DNA from: Oscillatoria salina IIICB1
GTDB taxonomy: Bacteria; Cyanobacteriota; Cyanobacteriia; Cyanobacteriales; SIO1D9
Length of the DNA stretch: 64,000 bases
Direction: 5' to 3'
Assembly: GCF_020144665.1 (NCBI RefSeq)
Contig: NZ_JAAHBQ010000009.1
Coordinates: forward strand, 37,853 to 101,852
The notes under the pieces were generated by a model. The model saw only the letters and a program-made list of their open reading frames with translations, did no database searches and was not told where the DNA came from. A program made the position numbers and the translations under genes. Positions 27,559 to 35,460 of the stretch are shown here, piece after piece (position 1 is the stretch's first letter; each line of letters begins with the position of its first letter).

Positions 27559-28197
27559 ATGTCTATATTCTTTCACGAACAACTGTATCGCACGCCAGAA
27601 TTAATGTCCAAGCTGGAAAATTTCCCCGTGACGATTTGCGGTGCGGGTGCTTTGGGTGCTAATCTGACGGAAAATTTAGCGCGTACTGGCTTTGGTAAAC
27701 TGAAAGTTATCGATCGCGATCGCATTGAAGAACGCAATCTTTCGACTCAGCCTTACTACAAATCTGATGTTGGCGCATATAAGGCGAAAATCTTGACAAA
27801 TAGCCTTTATCGTGCATTAAATGTAGCGATCGATGGTCAAGCGAAAGAACTAACTTCCGATAACGTTGACCAACTACTCAAAAATAGCACATTAGTCGTC
27901 GATACCTTTGATAATAGCGTAGCACGTAAAACAGTCAAAGATTACTGCGAAAACGCGCAAATTCCTGGTCTTCACGTCGGTTTAGCTAGCGACTACGCAG
28001 AAATAATCTGGAATGACAATTATCGCGTTCCCTCTCCAGTAAACGACGATGTATGTGACTATCCCTTAGCAAGAAATTTAGTTATGTTAGCAGTTGCGAT
28101 CGCGTCCGAAGTAATTATTAACTTTATCGCCACTGGAGAAAAGAATTCCTATACTTTTACACTAGGAGATTTCGCCGTCAAACCTGTAAATTTATAA
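27559..28197 (+). CDS. Stand-alone E1-like (ThiF/MoeB) adenylyltransferase
   Basis: A 212-residue protein with the E1 nucleotide fold: VTICGAGALGANLTENLART for ATP, KVIDRDRIEERNLSTQPYY with the conserved Asp and the Arg-Asn pair, and VVDTFDNSVARKTVKDYC for the family's second motif. This family adenylates the C terminus of ubiquitin-like proteins such as ThiS or MoaD, or other substrates. It is shorter than MoeB and lacks the paired CxxC zinc motifs. Cysteines remain at KDYCEN and DDVCDYP. No ThiS/MoaD-like partner is next door, so its target is unknown. Confidence 0.75.
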   Translation: MSIFFHEQLYRTPELMSKLENFPVTICGAGALGANLTENLARTGFGKLKVIDRDRIEERNLSTQPYYKSDVGAYKAKILTNSLYRALNVAIDGQAKELTSDNVDQLLKNSTLVVDTFDNSVARKTVKDYCENAQIPGLHVGLASDYAEIIWNDNYRVPSPVNDDVCDYPLARNLVMLAVAIASEVIINFIATGEKNSYTFTLGDFAVKPVNL

Positions 28198-28238
28198 ATT
28201 CTGTGGTGATTTTTTTCGACCTGTGTTAATATACCAAC

Positions 28239-28318
28239 AACCCGTAGCCAAATCGTCGGAGCTTACAAACTACTTTTGTCCAAAGTATAAAAAATAGCTC
28301 TACAAACTTCTACGGGTT
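28239..28318 (+). promoter_or_regulatory. Candidate structured RNA leader or terminator with three nested stems
   Basis: Three nested inverted repeats: AACCCGTAG (28239-28247) with CTACGGGTT (28310-28318), GAGCT (28259-28263) with AGCTC (28296-28300), and TACTTT (28271-28276) with AAAGTA (28282-28287). Read on the plus strand the outer stem is followed by TTAACTTTT. It lies between the ThiF-like gene and the small Cys-rich gene, 37 bases before the latter's start, so it could be a leader of the latter or a terminator of the former. Confidence 0.5.
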
Positions 28319-28354
28319 TTAACTTTTCAGAAATTATTTTGTGAGGAAAGTTCA

Positions 28355-28696
28355 ATGAAAAGAGACGTACTAACAATTTTAGGTTGTTCAAGTTCTCTAG
28401 CCTTAATGCTAGCAGCAAATCCAGCCCAAGCCAACCAAGCAGTCTCTCCAGAAACTAACCAAACAAATAACGCTTCTTTCGGACAAAGAGAATTAGTATT
28501 TACCGCACCCGATTACGATCTAGCCTTAGATAACAGTAATTGTACTTGCGTTAATTCTGCTGCTTTCGAGGGAGAAAATACCGATTTTACTACTAAATTA
28601 GGCATTAATCAAACTGTATTGAATCGGATTAAATTAAAATGTGACTGTAATGCTTGTCGCAACCTGGTTAGTGAGTTAGCCGAATCAACAATTTAA
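28355..28696 (+). CDS. Small exported Cys-rich protein
   Basis: A 113-residue protein with a signal peptide (MKRD start, hydrophobic core, cleavage likely after ANPAQA at about residue 26). The mature part has five cysteines: Cys63-Thr-Cys65 and Cys96-Asp-Cys98-Asn-Ala-Cys101 (KCDCNACRNLV). Such a spacing could bind metal or form disulphides. A GAGGAAAG ribosome site precedes the ATG. No family is recognised. It follows a structured leader and is ended by a hairpin at 28723-28744. Confidence 0.65.
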   Translation: MKRDVLTILGCSSSLALMLAANPAQANQAVSPETNQTNNASFGQRELVFTAPDYDLALDNSNCTCVNSAAFEGENTDFTTKLGINQTVLNRIKLKCDCNACRNLVSELAESTI

Positions 28697-28722
28697 GTTA
28701 AACTATTCATCTGTTAGTGTTT

Positions 28723-28744
28723 TAGCCCTAGAAAAAAAGGGCTA
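28723..28744. terminator. Hairpin between convergent genes
   Basis: TAGCCCT (28723-28729) pairs with AGGGCTA (28738-28744) around an A-rich loop. It lies between the small Cys-rich gene and the convergent LOV kinase gene. On the minus strand the T-run is inside the loop, so terminator strength is uncertain. Confidence 0.45.
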
Positions 28745-28819
28745 GATCCTCACGAAAAGCTTCCTTCAAGGGTTCGTAGTTAGAATTTTAGTGCGGGAAT
28801 GAAGGAAATTTTTTAGTAA

Positions 28820-31435
28820 TTAATTGCTACCTTCTTGTAGGGGAATTGTTACCACAAACTCCGTTCCTTTCCCAGGTGTTGAAAAACAATCAATTTTCCC
28901 TTGATGTTTATTAACCACAATTTGGTAACAAATAGACAAACCTAAACCGGTTCCCTTACCAACAGGTTTAGTAGTAAAAAATGGGTCGAAAATCTGTTTT
29001 TTAATTTCTTGAGAAATTCCCGAACCATTATCTTTAATTCTAATAACTGCTGCCGATTTAGAGTTCTTTTTGCTAACTTCGGTACAAATTTCAATCATAG
29101 GAGCAGAAATTTCCGAATCTTCCAACGCATCGATAGCATTACTGAGAAGATTGATAAACACTTGATTTAACTGTCCCGGATAGCATTCTACCTCCGGAAT
29201 ATTACCGTAATTTTTAATAACTTTAATCTCGCCACTTTTCCCATGCAAACGATGGTGTAAAATCATTAAAGTATTTTCCAAACCTTCGTGAAGATCGGCA
29301 GGTTTGCGTTCAGCTTCATCGAGTCGAGAAAAGTTACGCAAAGAGATAACAATAGAATTAATGCGATCTGTGCCAACTTTCATTGATTGGAGTAATTTGA
29401 CGAAATCCTCAGTCAGAAAATCAAGGTCAGTTTCTTCAATTTTGTCTTGAATTTCCACTTTGGGTTGGGGATAACATTGTTGATAAAGTTGCAGTAAATC
29501 TAATAAATCGTGAGCGTATTCAGTAGCGTGAGCAATATTACCACGAATAAAAGAAACTGGGTTATTAATTTCATGAGCAATCCCAGCTACAAGTTGCCCT
29601 AAACTGGACATTTTTTCGCTTTGAATAAGTTGTGTTTGAGTTTGTTTAAGTTCTTTGAGAGCCTTTTTAAGTCGCGTTGCTTGCTCTTTAAGTTGTGCTT
29701 CAGAAGTACGCAAAGCAGCTTCAGCGATCGCCCGTTCTTTTAATTCAGTTTCGACTTGCTCAAAAAGTGCTGCTTGTTGAATCGCGATCGCTAACTGCAC
29801 GCTCAATTGTCTCAACAATTCGATCTCCCCATCTTGCCAACGACGGGGTTTTGAGCAATGATGAACAACTATTAACCCCCAAAGCTTTTCTCCTTGCAAA
29901 ACTGGTACAATTAAATTAGCTTTAACTTCAAACTGCGCCAACAAGTTAAGATGACATTCAGTTAAACCTGCATCATAAATATTTTCAATCGCGCGAATGC
30001 GACCTTTGCGATACAGAGGAGCGTGGGTAACTTGGAAACAGCGATCTTCCACATTACTACCCAAAGCTGGCGTCCAACCCGCACCTACCGACTCCACAAC
30101 TACAGCCCCACTCCAGTCAGGATTAAAACGATAGAGAATCACGCGATCGCTTTGCAGCAATTGTCGCACTTCTCGAACCGCAGTCTTGAGAACATCATCT
30201 AATTTCAAAGACTGGCGAATCCGTTGAGCAACTTCTCCGACCAACTTTTCTCGCTCTACTAAAGACCGTAAAGCAGTTTCAGTTTCTTTTTGTTGGGTAA
30301 TGTCTTGCGTCATCACCATTCCCGCCACAATTTTGTCATCATCATCGATAACTGGCACAATCTGAACTGATAAGACACGAGAGCGATATTCGTACTCCCA
30401 AACAGTGGTTTTTCCTTGTAGTGCAGCTTGATAGACAGAAGCAAAAGTTTGGTATTCGTGAGGTGAGGATGTTTCCTCAAGAGTTTTACCTTCTAAAAAC
30501 TCTTTCGAGAGTCCAATATCCTCCATACCTTTGCCTTCTGCAAGCAAATAGCGCAATTGAGAGTCAAAAATCAAGACAAAACCGTTAGGGATATTTTGAG
30601 CTAGAGTACGGTAAAGCTTTTCATTGCGGCGAAGTTCCGCTTGGGCAAGGTAGCGATCGCTGATATCTCTAACAAAAGCACAATTATATTCTCGATTGTG
30701 AAATTCTAAATAATTAACTGTAACTTCTACAGGAATTAACCGACCATCTTTAGCTCGATGCTCAGTTTCAACTGTAAACGAACCGTGCTGCTTAATTTTC
30801 TGCCAATGTTGACTCCAAACTTTAGGGGGAAACTGCAAATCGATCTCGGAAATACTCATCCTTTGCAATTCCCCTTGAGAATAACCCAACAAGCGACAAG
30901 CTGCCTCGTTAACATACAACAATCTTCCCTCTGGAGCGATAAAAAAAGCAGCATCTGCCGCACGAGCAAGGGAAAATTCCATTAAGCGTCGAGTTTCTTC
31001 TTCCTGCTTCCGCTTGGTAATATCCGTTTGTACGCCCACAAAATGAGTCAAATTGCCTTGCTCGTCACGTACTGGTGAAATTTTTAACTCATTCCAAAAT
31101 GGCGTACCATCCTTTTTATAGTTCTTGATAACTACTTGACATTCCCCTCCAACTTTTAGCGCCGCTCGAATTTGCTCAATTGCTATAGGATCGGTATCGC
31201 TTCCTTGTAAAAACTTGCAGTTTCGCCCAATAACTTCTGCGCGAGAATAACCTGTAATTTCCTCAAAAGCTTGATTGCAGTAGACAATTGGACGATGAGC
31301 TTGGCGAGCATCAGCGATCGCCACACCGCAGCTAGTTGCTGCTAAAGCACTGCGATACAAATGTAAACTTTCTCGATTCAGCAATTCTTTGACGCTTGTG
31401 TCAGAAGCAGTAAACTTGACCATTTGGTTGACCAT
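28820..31435 (-). CDS. Histidine kinase with LOV and dual-Cys cyanobacteriochrome-like GAF domains
   Basis: An 871-residue soluble protein from ATG 31435 (a TTG six codons earlier is less likely). Domain order: LOV (about 30-145) with the flavin-adduct motif GRNCKFLQ, Cys73, and flavin contacts Asn105 (NYKKDG), Asn115 (FWNEL) and Gln136 (FVGVQTD); two PAS domains (about 150-265 and 272-385); GAF (about 398-560) with Cys466 in a DRCF motif and Cys494-His495 in LTECHLNLL, 28 residues apart as in DXCF cyanobacteriochromes; coiled coil; HisKA box VAGIAHEINNPVSFIRGN with His621; and ATPase motifs NLLSNAIDAL, DNGSGI and GTGLGLSI. It probably senses blue light by flavin and a second colour by bilin. 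No receiver is attached and none is adjacent. Confidence 0.87.
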   Translation of the reverse strand: MVNQMVKFTASDTSVKELLNRESLHLYRSALAATSCGVAIADARQAHRPIVYCNQAFEEITGYSRAEVIGRNCKFLQGSDTDPIAIEQIRAALKVGGECQVVIKNYKKDGTPFWNELKISPVRDEQGNLTHFVGVQTDITKRKQEEETRRLMEFSLARAADAAFFIAPEGRLLYVNEAACRLLGYSQGELQRMSISEIDLQFPPKVWSQHWQKIKQHGSFTVETEHRAKDGRLIPVEVTVNYLEFHNREYNCAFVRDISDRYLAQAELRRNEKLYRTLAQNIPNGFVLIFDSQLRYLLAEGKGMEDIGLSKEFLEGKTLEETSSPHEYQTFASVYQAALQGKTTVWEYEYRSRVLSVQIVPVIDDDDKIVAGMVMTQDITQQKETETALRSLVEREKLVGEVAQRIRQSLKLDDVLKTAVREVRQLLQSDRVILYRFNPDWSGAVVVESVGAGWTPALGSNVEDRCFQVTHAPLYRKGRIRAIENIYDAGLTECHLNLLAQFEVKANLIVPVLQGEKLWGLIVVHHCSKPRRWQDGEIELLRQLSVQLAIAIQQAALFEQVETELKERAIAEAALRTSEAQLKEQATRLKKALKELKQTQTQLIQSEKMSSLGQLVAGIAHEINNPVSFIRGNIAHATEYAHDLLDLLQLYQQCYPQPKVEIQDKIEETDLDFLTEDFVKLLQSMKVGTDRINSIVISLRNFSRLDEAERKPADLHEGLENTLMILHHRLHGKSGEIKVIKNYGNIPEVECYPGQLNQVFINLLSNAIDALEDSEISAPMIEICTEVSKKNSKSAAVIRIKDNGSGISQEIKKQIFDPFFTTKPVGKGTGLGLSICYQIVVNKHQGKIDCFSTPGKGTEFVVTIPLQEGSN

Positions 31436-32005
31436 TGTGATTTCACCAAGCAAAGGTTAAGGGAAGTCTTGAGTGTAATTTCCACAGAGCTAGAGCTTTT
31501 ACTAGCCTATATTTTTTCCTAATTTGTTGACTATATCTTAGGGAATAGGTGGAGAAGAGTTAATGTTAGTTTTTCTCCTGCTTCCCTCAGTAGATCTACG
31601 GCAAGATTTTTCGTTTTTTTCCCATCATCAATCCAGCAAAGTGTTTGAGTTAAAGAATTTAAACAGCTTGACAATTTGATTTTTCTTAAAATAGGAGAAT
31701 ATTTTCAGCTTGCTTTCTCCGCCAAGCTAACTTTCTTCCTTTCCTCAACTAGTTATTAAAATTATATTAAAAATATTAGAAAAGTGTAAATAGATACAGA
31801 TTTGCTTGACCAGAGAAGAGGCGCTCCGGAAAAAATTTTGCTAAAAATGAGCAAGCAGCCCAAAAACTAGTTTCATTTCATTGGGATTGTGGAGATTGCG
31901 ACCTATTAGTTCGGTTATACTGCCATAAGAATAATAACTTATACCGCTACCATCGTAACAACACCTTATGTAAATGAGTAAGCTGGATCTGGGGGTCGAT
32001 GTAGC
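31436..32005. other. Divergent intergenic region (570 bp)
   Basis: AT-rich spacer between the LOV/GAF kinase and the next divergent kinase gene. It should carry both promoters. No convincing open reading frame, tRNA or hairpin terminator was found. The plus-strand kinase has a GGGGGTCGATGTAGC context before its GTG start, a poor ribosome site. Confidence 0.4.
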
Positions 32006-33607
32006 GTGAAAAAGTGGTTACTACAAACTATAAGTGAAATTTTAGACCGAAGTACGCCGCACGAGCGCAGCTACGAGTCGGAGAAAACAAGCAAGAAAAT
32101 AACGATCGTCAGCGATCGCCATCATAATGGAAATGGACGAAGAGCAACAGCGCAACTGCAAGCCGATCGAGAATGGAGTAGCGCGAGATCCGCATTAGAA
32201 AAATTACTCTTACAAGTTATTAATAGCGATTGTAACACTTCACCAGAGTGTCAGGGATTAGTTTTATCCGGACCTGCACCCATACTAAGCACCGAAAAAA
32301 TTCTTTCCCAAGTGCATCGAGGAGTTTTTGCTCCAGAAGCTTCCTCTCTGCGACGCTTAATGCCTTGTCAGCAACAACAAGCTTCGCCGACAGCTCTAGC
32401 AAACCACATCTGTCCCGTGGTAGAATTTCCTTTATTATCATCCGATCCCCTAGCAACAGAGCAATTTGCCTTGATTTTCACCTCAAGCTTTGCTTTAGTG
32501 ATGAGTTTAGGGAAAGATTCTACAGATACTCCTAAATTTGAATTTTCTTTCGATCCAGAAGTAGTATACAAAGCTTGGACAGCTCTGAGAGGGAGATTAT
32601 TACTTACCAGCGCTCATCAGTTATCCTGGCTGGATAGTTTAGTCGAAAAATATGCTCCCACGATTCCCGATTACCGTCTCGTGATGGAGTTCTCTCGTCA
32701 GGCGATCGCCCATCTCTCAACTTTACCAGAATTAGAAGAAAAACGTTTAACTAAGGTGTGGAAAACCCATCCAGAGGAAACACCAGCTAAAGTTATCTCC
32801 CTGAGAGATACTAAAGATCGTAAATCTCGGACTTCCTGCGAGCAACAATCTAATTGTAGTAAGAAAAATGCCGATGTAGAACTATTACAAGCATTAACTC
32901 ATGAAATTCGCACACCTTTAACTACAATTCGGATGCTGACGCGACTGCTCTTGAAAAAGCCCCAAAAACTTACCCAAGATGCAATTAAACGTCTTGAAAA
33001 TATCGATCGAGAGTGTACCGAACAAATTAACCGCATGGAATTAATTTTCCGCGCAGCAGAATTAGAAACTACCACCGCAACTCAACCGAAAAAAGAAGTT
33101 CCTCTAACTTCAATTTCCTTAGAACAACTTTTTCAACAAAATATTCCTTGCTGGCAAAAACAAGCACAACGGCGTAATGTTACCTTAGATTTTATTTTAC
33201 CAGAAAAACTCCCCACAGTAGTAACTAATCCTAGTATGCTCGAGCAAGTTTTAATTGGTTTGATGGAAAAATTTACTCGCAATTCACCCAGTGGTGGAGA
33301 AATTCAAGTACAGGTAACAACTGCTGGCAATCAACTCAAACTGGAACTACAATCTTACAATACTAACAATCACAATCCCATTAAATCAATCGGTCAGTTG
33401 TTAATGTTTCAACCAGAAACTGGTAGTTTGAGTTTAAATCTTGATGTGACTAAAAATCTTTTTCATGCTCTCGGTGGTAAGCTAACTGTACGTCAGCGAC
33501 CTCAGCAAGGGGAAGTTATGACAATTTTTCTTCCTTTAGGTAATACTAATAATTCACAGGTTAATTCCCAGACAAATTTTTTTCTGACTAGATCGGTTAG
33601 TTCTTAA
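32006..33607 (+). CDS. DICT-like kinase-related protein: phospho-His kept, ATP-binding boxes lost
   Basis: A 533-residue soluble protein from GTG 32006. Residues about 60-240 resemble the DICT-type sensory domain of cyanobacterial kinases (LATEQFALIFTSSFALVMSL, FSFDPEVVYKAWTALRGRL). The HisKA box is intact: LLQALTHEIRTPLTTIRML with His299. The ATPase-like region (about 370-515) is degenerate. The N box reads LIGLMEKFTRNSP without the usual Asn pair, the DxGxGI box is absent (LELQSYNTNN), and the glycine-rich GLGLGL reads TGSLSLNLDV. It should be able to accept phosphate but not to autophosphorylate alone. The convergent neighbour has the opposite defect. Confidence 0.8.
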   Translation: MKKWLLQTISEILDRSTPHERSYESEKTSKKITIVSDRHHNGNGRRATAQLQADREWSSARSALEKLLLQVINSDCNTSPECQGLVLSGPAPILSTEKILSQVHRGVFAPEASSLRRLMPCQQQQASPTALANHICPVVEFPLLSSDPLATEQFALIFTSSFALVMSLGKDSTDTPKFEFSFDPEVVYKAWTALRGRLLLTSAHQLSWLDSLVEKYAPTIPDYRLVMEFSRQAIAHLSTLPELEEKRLTKVWKTHPEETPAKVISLRDTKDRKSRTSCEQQSNCSKKNADVELLQALTHEIRTPLTTIRMLTRLLLKKPQKLTQDAIKRLENIDRECTEQINRMELIFRAAELETTTATQPKKEVPLTSISLEQLFQQNIPCWQKQAQRRNVTLDFILPEKLPTVVTNPSMLEQVLIGLMEKFTRNSPSGGEIQVQVTTAGNQLKLELQSYNTNNHNPIKSIGQLLMFQPETGSLSLNLDVTKNLFHALGGKLTVRQRPQQGEVMTIFLPLGNTNNSQVNSQTNFFLTRSVSS

Positions 33608-33688
33608 TTATTTCCAGATTAGTTAAATGTCAGGTTAGCTCTTTTTGTTGAGTAAGAAAGTCTCAACTCGGTGTTTGGCGATCGCTAA

Positions 33689-34972
33689 TTACTCTCGAAC
33701 AGGTAATAAAATGGTGAAAACTGAACCCACACCGAGTTTACTACTGACAGAAATTGAGCCATGACAACGCAATAGTAATTGTCTGGCAATAGTTAAACCT
33801 AAACCTACACCAACAGTATCTTCATTATTTTTAGCTATACTGCCGCGATAAAAGCTATCAAAAATTTTAGGGATTTCTTCTTCGGCAATACCCACTCCAG
33901 TATCGCGAAAAGCTAGTTTGACGTATTTTTCTTGGTAAGAAGCTCGTACTGAAACTTTACCACCATCAGGAGTAAACTTAAGGCTATTGTTAAGTAAATT
34001 AATAATAATTTGTCTCAGCCAATGATGAGGACAACTTACAGGAGGAAGATTAGCAGGTACAGTATAACCGAGTTGGATACCGCGCTCCATTGCTAAGGGT
34101 TGATAGGTGCTAACAATACCAGGAACTAAATCTGCTAACTGAACTTTTTCTTGATTCTGGGATGGGGAAAGAGAGTCTAGTTGTACTAAAGTACGCATCG
34201 CTTCAATTAAACCATGTTGCCGATCGCATTCTTGATTTAATAATTGTAAATAGCGATCGCGTTGTCGCTCTGATAACTGATTGGATTTTAAAATGCTTAA
34301 GGCTGTTTTCATGTGAGTCAGAGGAGTGCTAAATTCCTCGACGACATCGAAGATAAATGCGTCTTTAAATTGCCAAGGTTGTCGTTTAGTGAGTTCGTCA
34401 CTGCGCTGAAGATGTTTCCGGACTAGATTAGATAATAAACCAGGAGCGACAGCATCAGGTAAGGAAAATGTTTCTGGCATTTCTGGAGTAGAATCAGTAG
34501 GCGCGATCGCGTTTTTTAGTTTTGCTAATACCTGGGAGAGGACATTTGGCTCAAAAGAACAGACTACCTGCAATTTTTCCTGCTGTTGGGTAGCGATCGC
34601 CGCACAAAGTTGGGAACCTAGTACAATCAGAAAAGATTCTCGTTGTAGCTCGCTGCTAGTAACGAGCCGTAGGGGAATGACAGTAGGTATTTTTTTGACA
34701 GCAGATTGGCGATCGCTACATAAATAAATTGTTGCAGTTTTGATTTGTTGCTGGTAACGTTCGATTTCCGCTTCCCAACTACTGTTGTGAGGTAGTTTAA
34801 CAAAAATTGTCACAGCTAACTGTTGCTCGATGAGCAAATCAAACAACCCAGCTATTAAAGCTTGGAGTGTCATAGCACTAACACTTAAACCTGAGTCAGA
34901 AGCAAGAACTTCTCGAATTACCCGATAAATAGAAACTGAGCCAGTAGAAGACACGAACATAGCGGTTTTCAC
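33689..34972 (-). CDS. DICT-like kinase-related protein: ATP-binding boxes kept, phospho-His replaced by Glu
   Basis: A 427-residue protein. Residues about 10-160 resemble a DICT-type sensory domain (QRESFLIVLGSQLCAAI, LQVVCSFEPNVLSQVL). At the HisKA position it reads FDVVEEFSTPLTHMKTAL: Glu212 stands where SHELRTP has His. The ATPase domain is complete, with INLLNNSLKFTPDGG (Asn325/328/329), FRDTGVGI (Asp357), FDSFYRG and VGVGLGLTIA (388-397). It may bind and hydrolyse ATP or phosphorylate another protein in trans. It ends 81 bp from the stop of its convergent neighbour, whose defect is complementary. Confidence 0.82.
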   Translation of the reverse strand: MKTAMFVSSTGSVSIYRVIREVLASDSGLSVSAMTLQALIAGLFDLLIEQQLAVTIFVKLPHNSSWEAEIERYQQQIKTATIYLCSDRQSAVKKIPTVIPLRLVTSSELQRESFLIVLGSQLCAAIATQQQEKLQVVCSFEPNVLSQVLAKLKNAIAPTDSTPEMPETFSLPDAVAPGLLSNLVRKHLQRSDELTKRQPWQFKDAFIFDVVEEFSTPLTHMKTALSILKSNQLSERQRDRYLQLLNQECDRQHGLIEAMRTLVQLDSLSPSQNQEKVQLADLVPGIVSTYQPLAMERGIQLGYTVPANLPPVSCPHHWLRQIIINLLNNSLKFTPDGGKVSVRASYQEKYVKLAFRDTGVGIAEEEIPKIFDSFYRGSIAKNNEDTVGVGLGLTIARQLLLRCHGSISVSSKLGVGSVFTILLPVRE

Positions 34973-35460
34973 AGCAGGGAAATCTTACTTCCCAATGCTC
35001 CATGCTAGAGGAAGAAAAATTAATTTGCAGTTTGAGTTAGTTAAGATTTATTGCACCCCGCGCCCGAGCGGGCAACTGTTACATCTTCAGAGTACACTAC
35101 CAACGAGCGATCGCCATCGAAAGTTGTTATACCTGGACAAATACAAGAAAAAATGTTACTAGAATTATTTAATTAGTGCTAATTATCTAGTTTTGGTTGG
35201 GTTGCATCAACTCAGGATGAGAAGCTTGGTCTAGTTTCGATTGTCTAAATCTGACCCTCATCCGGATTTATGGGTTAATCTTAAGCAAAGGACCGATCTT
35301 CGTGAGAGCCAGAATCAAAAAATTTTCATTTTGATGCGGATTTTTCTCCGACGGCAAAGAAAATAGAGATAGTTAACTCAAGTAGATTTGGGAGTTCGAT
35401 CGTTTGGGGTGCATAGTTAACCAAAGTTGTAAACCTGAGATTTTCAGGTATAAACAAACT
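34973..35460. other. Divergent intergenic region (488 bp) before the cyclase
   Basis: Spacer with promoters for the DICT-like kinase and the cyclase. A small GC-rich palindrome GCCC-GAGC-GGGC lies at 35062-35073. The cyclase frame is open back to a TTG at 35404, but homology to the binding-domain family begins only after ATG 35461. No other gene or repeat is seen. Confidence 0.4.
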
